Virus record (IMG/VR): IMGVR_UViG_3300044691_000170
Location: 1 to 35,893 of that record
DNA: 35,893 nucleotides
DNA from: a virus
Strand: one strand, 5' to 3'
The notes below the pieces were generated by a model that was not told where the DNA came from, searched no databases, and saw only the letters and a list, made by a program, of their open reading frames with translations. Shown piece by piece: positions 35,438 through 35,893 of the stretch (positions within the stretch are counted from its first letter, which is position 1; every line of letters starts with the position of its first letter). Position numbers and translations under genes: made by a program.

Positions 35438-35784
35438 TCCGCATCGGCCCCACCCGCGATGAGAAGCGCTACGCCGCCCTGCGCGCGATCGGCTGCATCA
35501 TCTGCCGCCTCAAGGGCTATTCGTTCCCGTGCGGCCATCCCGAGATTCACCACCTCGTCGACCACGGTTATCGCAAGCACTCAGGCGGCAACCAAGCGAC
35601 GATCCCGCTAGGGAAGTGGCATCACCGTGGGGAGCCTCGCATCGAGTACACAGTGACCGAGATGCGCCAGATTTGGGGTCCGTCGATGGAGTTGGAGGGC
35701 AAGGAATTCGACAGGCTTTACGGCTCTCAGCGCGCATGGCTGGCGAAGGTCAACGAGATGCTCCAGGAAGGGAAAAGAGGTTAA
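35434..35784 (+). CDS. Ref-like (P1 recombination-enhancement) HNH nuclease
   Basis: 116 residues, GTG start in a GTGA overlap. IGCIICRLKGYSFPCGHPEIHHLVDHGYRKHSGGNQATIPLGKWHHRGEP shows the Ref family core: two or three Cys, EIHHLV, and P...WHH, the beta-beta-metal nuclease site. The C-terminal helices (YTVTEMRQIWGPSMELEGKEFDRLYGS) are also typical. P1 Ref is a RecA-dependent nuclease that cuts within D-loops. The pairing with a RecA-like ATPase is interesting. No signal or membrane segment. Confidence 0.85.
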   Translation: MIRIGPTRDEKRYAALRAIGCIICRLKGYSFPCGHPEIHHLVDHGYRKHSGGNQATIPLGKWHHRGEPRIEYTVTEMRQIWGPSMELEGKEFDRLYGSQRAWLAKVNEMLQEGKRG

Positions 35785-35787
35785 GCC

Positions 35788-35893
35788 ATGAGTGCTGCCG
35801 TGCGATTGGAGATAGAGCGTTTCACATGGGGACTGCTTGAGCAGCGGCTAGTTCGATTGACTCAAGCCCAGCGCGATACGTTCCAGCGGGTAT
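35788..35893 (+). CDS. Partial hypothetical protein, 3' end cut by window
   Basis: ATG at 35788, shortly after the nuclease stop, with AAGAGG upstream. The 35 visible codons (MSAAVRLEIERFTWGLLEQR, then LVRLTQAQRDTFQRV) form a helix with LT.AQRD.F, a pattern of small phage proteins. The frame is open at the window edge. Joining the last base to base 1 would not place it in frame with the gene at 2-370. Confidence 0.6.
   Translation, partial: MSAAVRLEIERFTWGLLEQRLVRLTQAQRDTFQRV

Noticed and set aside
1-35893. Diversity-generating retroelement, CRISPR array, insertion sequences, toxin-antitoxin pair, methyltransferase
   Set aside because: Looked for because podoviruses of this type can carry them; no reverse transcriptase, transposase, spacer array or methylase motif was found. 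The YdaS-family protein is in the cro place and has no toxin beside it.

Overview
The window is almost certainly most or all of one temperate tailed-phage genome with a lambda-type control layout and a short-tailed (podovirus, P22-like) virion. Host clues are indirect: high G+C, a tRNA-Glu-like attachment core, and a near match to a Pseudomonas-type parS palindrome. A gamma- or betaproteobacterial host is likely; no species can be named.

Layout. (1) 1-4410, + strand: a chain of tiny genes joined by ATGA overlaps (many Cys-rich, most of unknown function), interrupted by one minus-strand gene with its own TATAAT box, then an excisionase-like HTH gene and a tyrosine integrase. (2) 4408-4610: attP, made of a tRNA 3' end carrying an intact T arm and CCA, with TAGCACA arm repeats on both sides. 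(3) 4663-4821: a lone + gene. (4) 4808-27600, - strand: the late operon. In transcription order it holds a small gene, small and large terminase, spike-base-like protein, SGNH hydrolase, portal, scaffold, coat, decoration-like proteins, adaptor, hub, GNAT, a Gly-rich virion protein, a heme-oxygenase-like diiron protein, three ejection-type proteins, beta-helix tailspike, lambda R-type endolysin and holin. (5) 27626-30978, - strand: the early right arm, with a YdaS/Cro-like regulator, RHH-like protein, putative iteron origin, O-like and P-like replication proteins, VRR-NUC nuclease and a Q-like antiterminator, ending at a terminator in front of the late genes. (6) 30986-31691: immunity region, with two TTGACA promoters that each carry the same 13-bp operator in the spacer (OR/PR and OL/PL), around a short repressor. 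(7) 31698-35893, + strand: left-arm operon of tiny genes, then a RecA-like ATPase (Sak4-type), a DUF1367 protein and a Ref-like nuclease.

How it works together. The repressor is expected to hold PR and PL off. PR drives cro, replication and Q. Q would allow transcription through the terminator at 27626-27651 into the late operon. PL drives the left arm, which in a circular genome would run off the right end, re-enter at base 1, and finish at xis-int-attP. Integrase, attP and the lysis end lie side by side and only one att site is visible. This suggests an excised, circular or packaged genome (or a viral contig cut at an arbitrary point) rather than a prophage cut out of a chromosome.

The points most worth a second look are the diiron oxidase-like gene inside the virion operon, the 10-bp iteron array, the parS-like palindrome beside the att core, the leaderless reverse-strand gene upstream of xis/int, and a probable CTG start codon.
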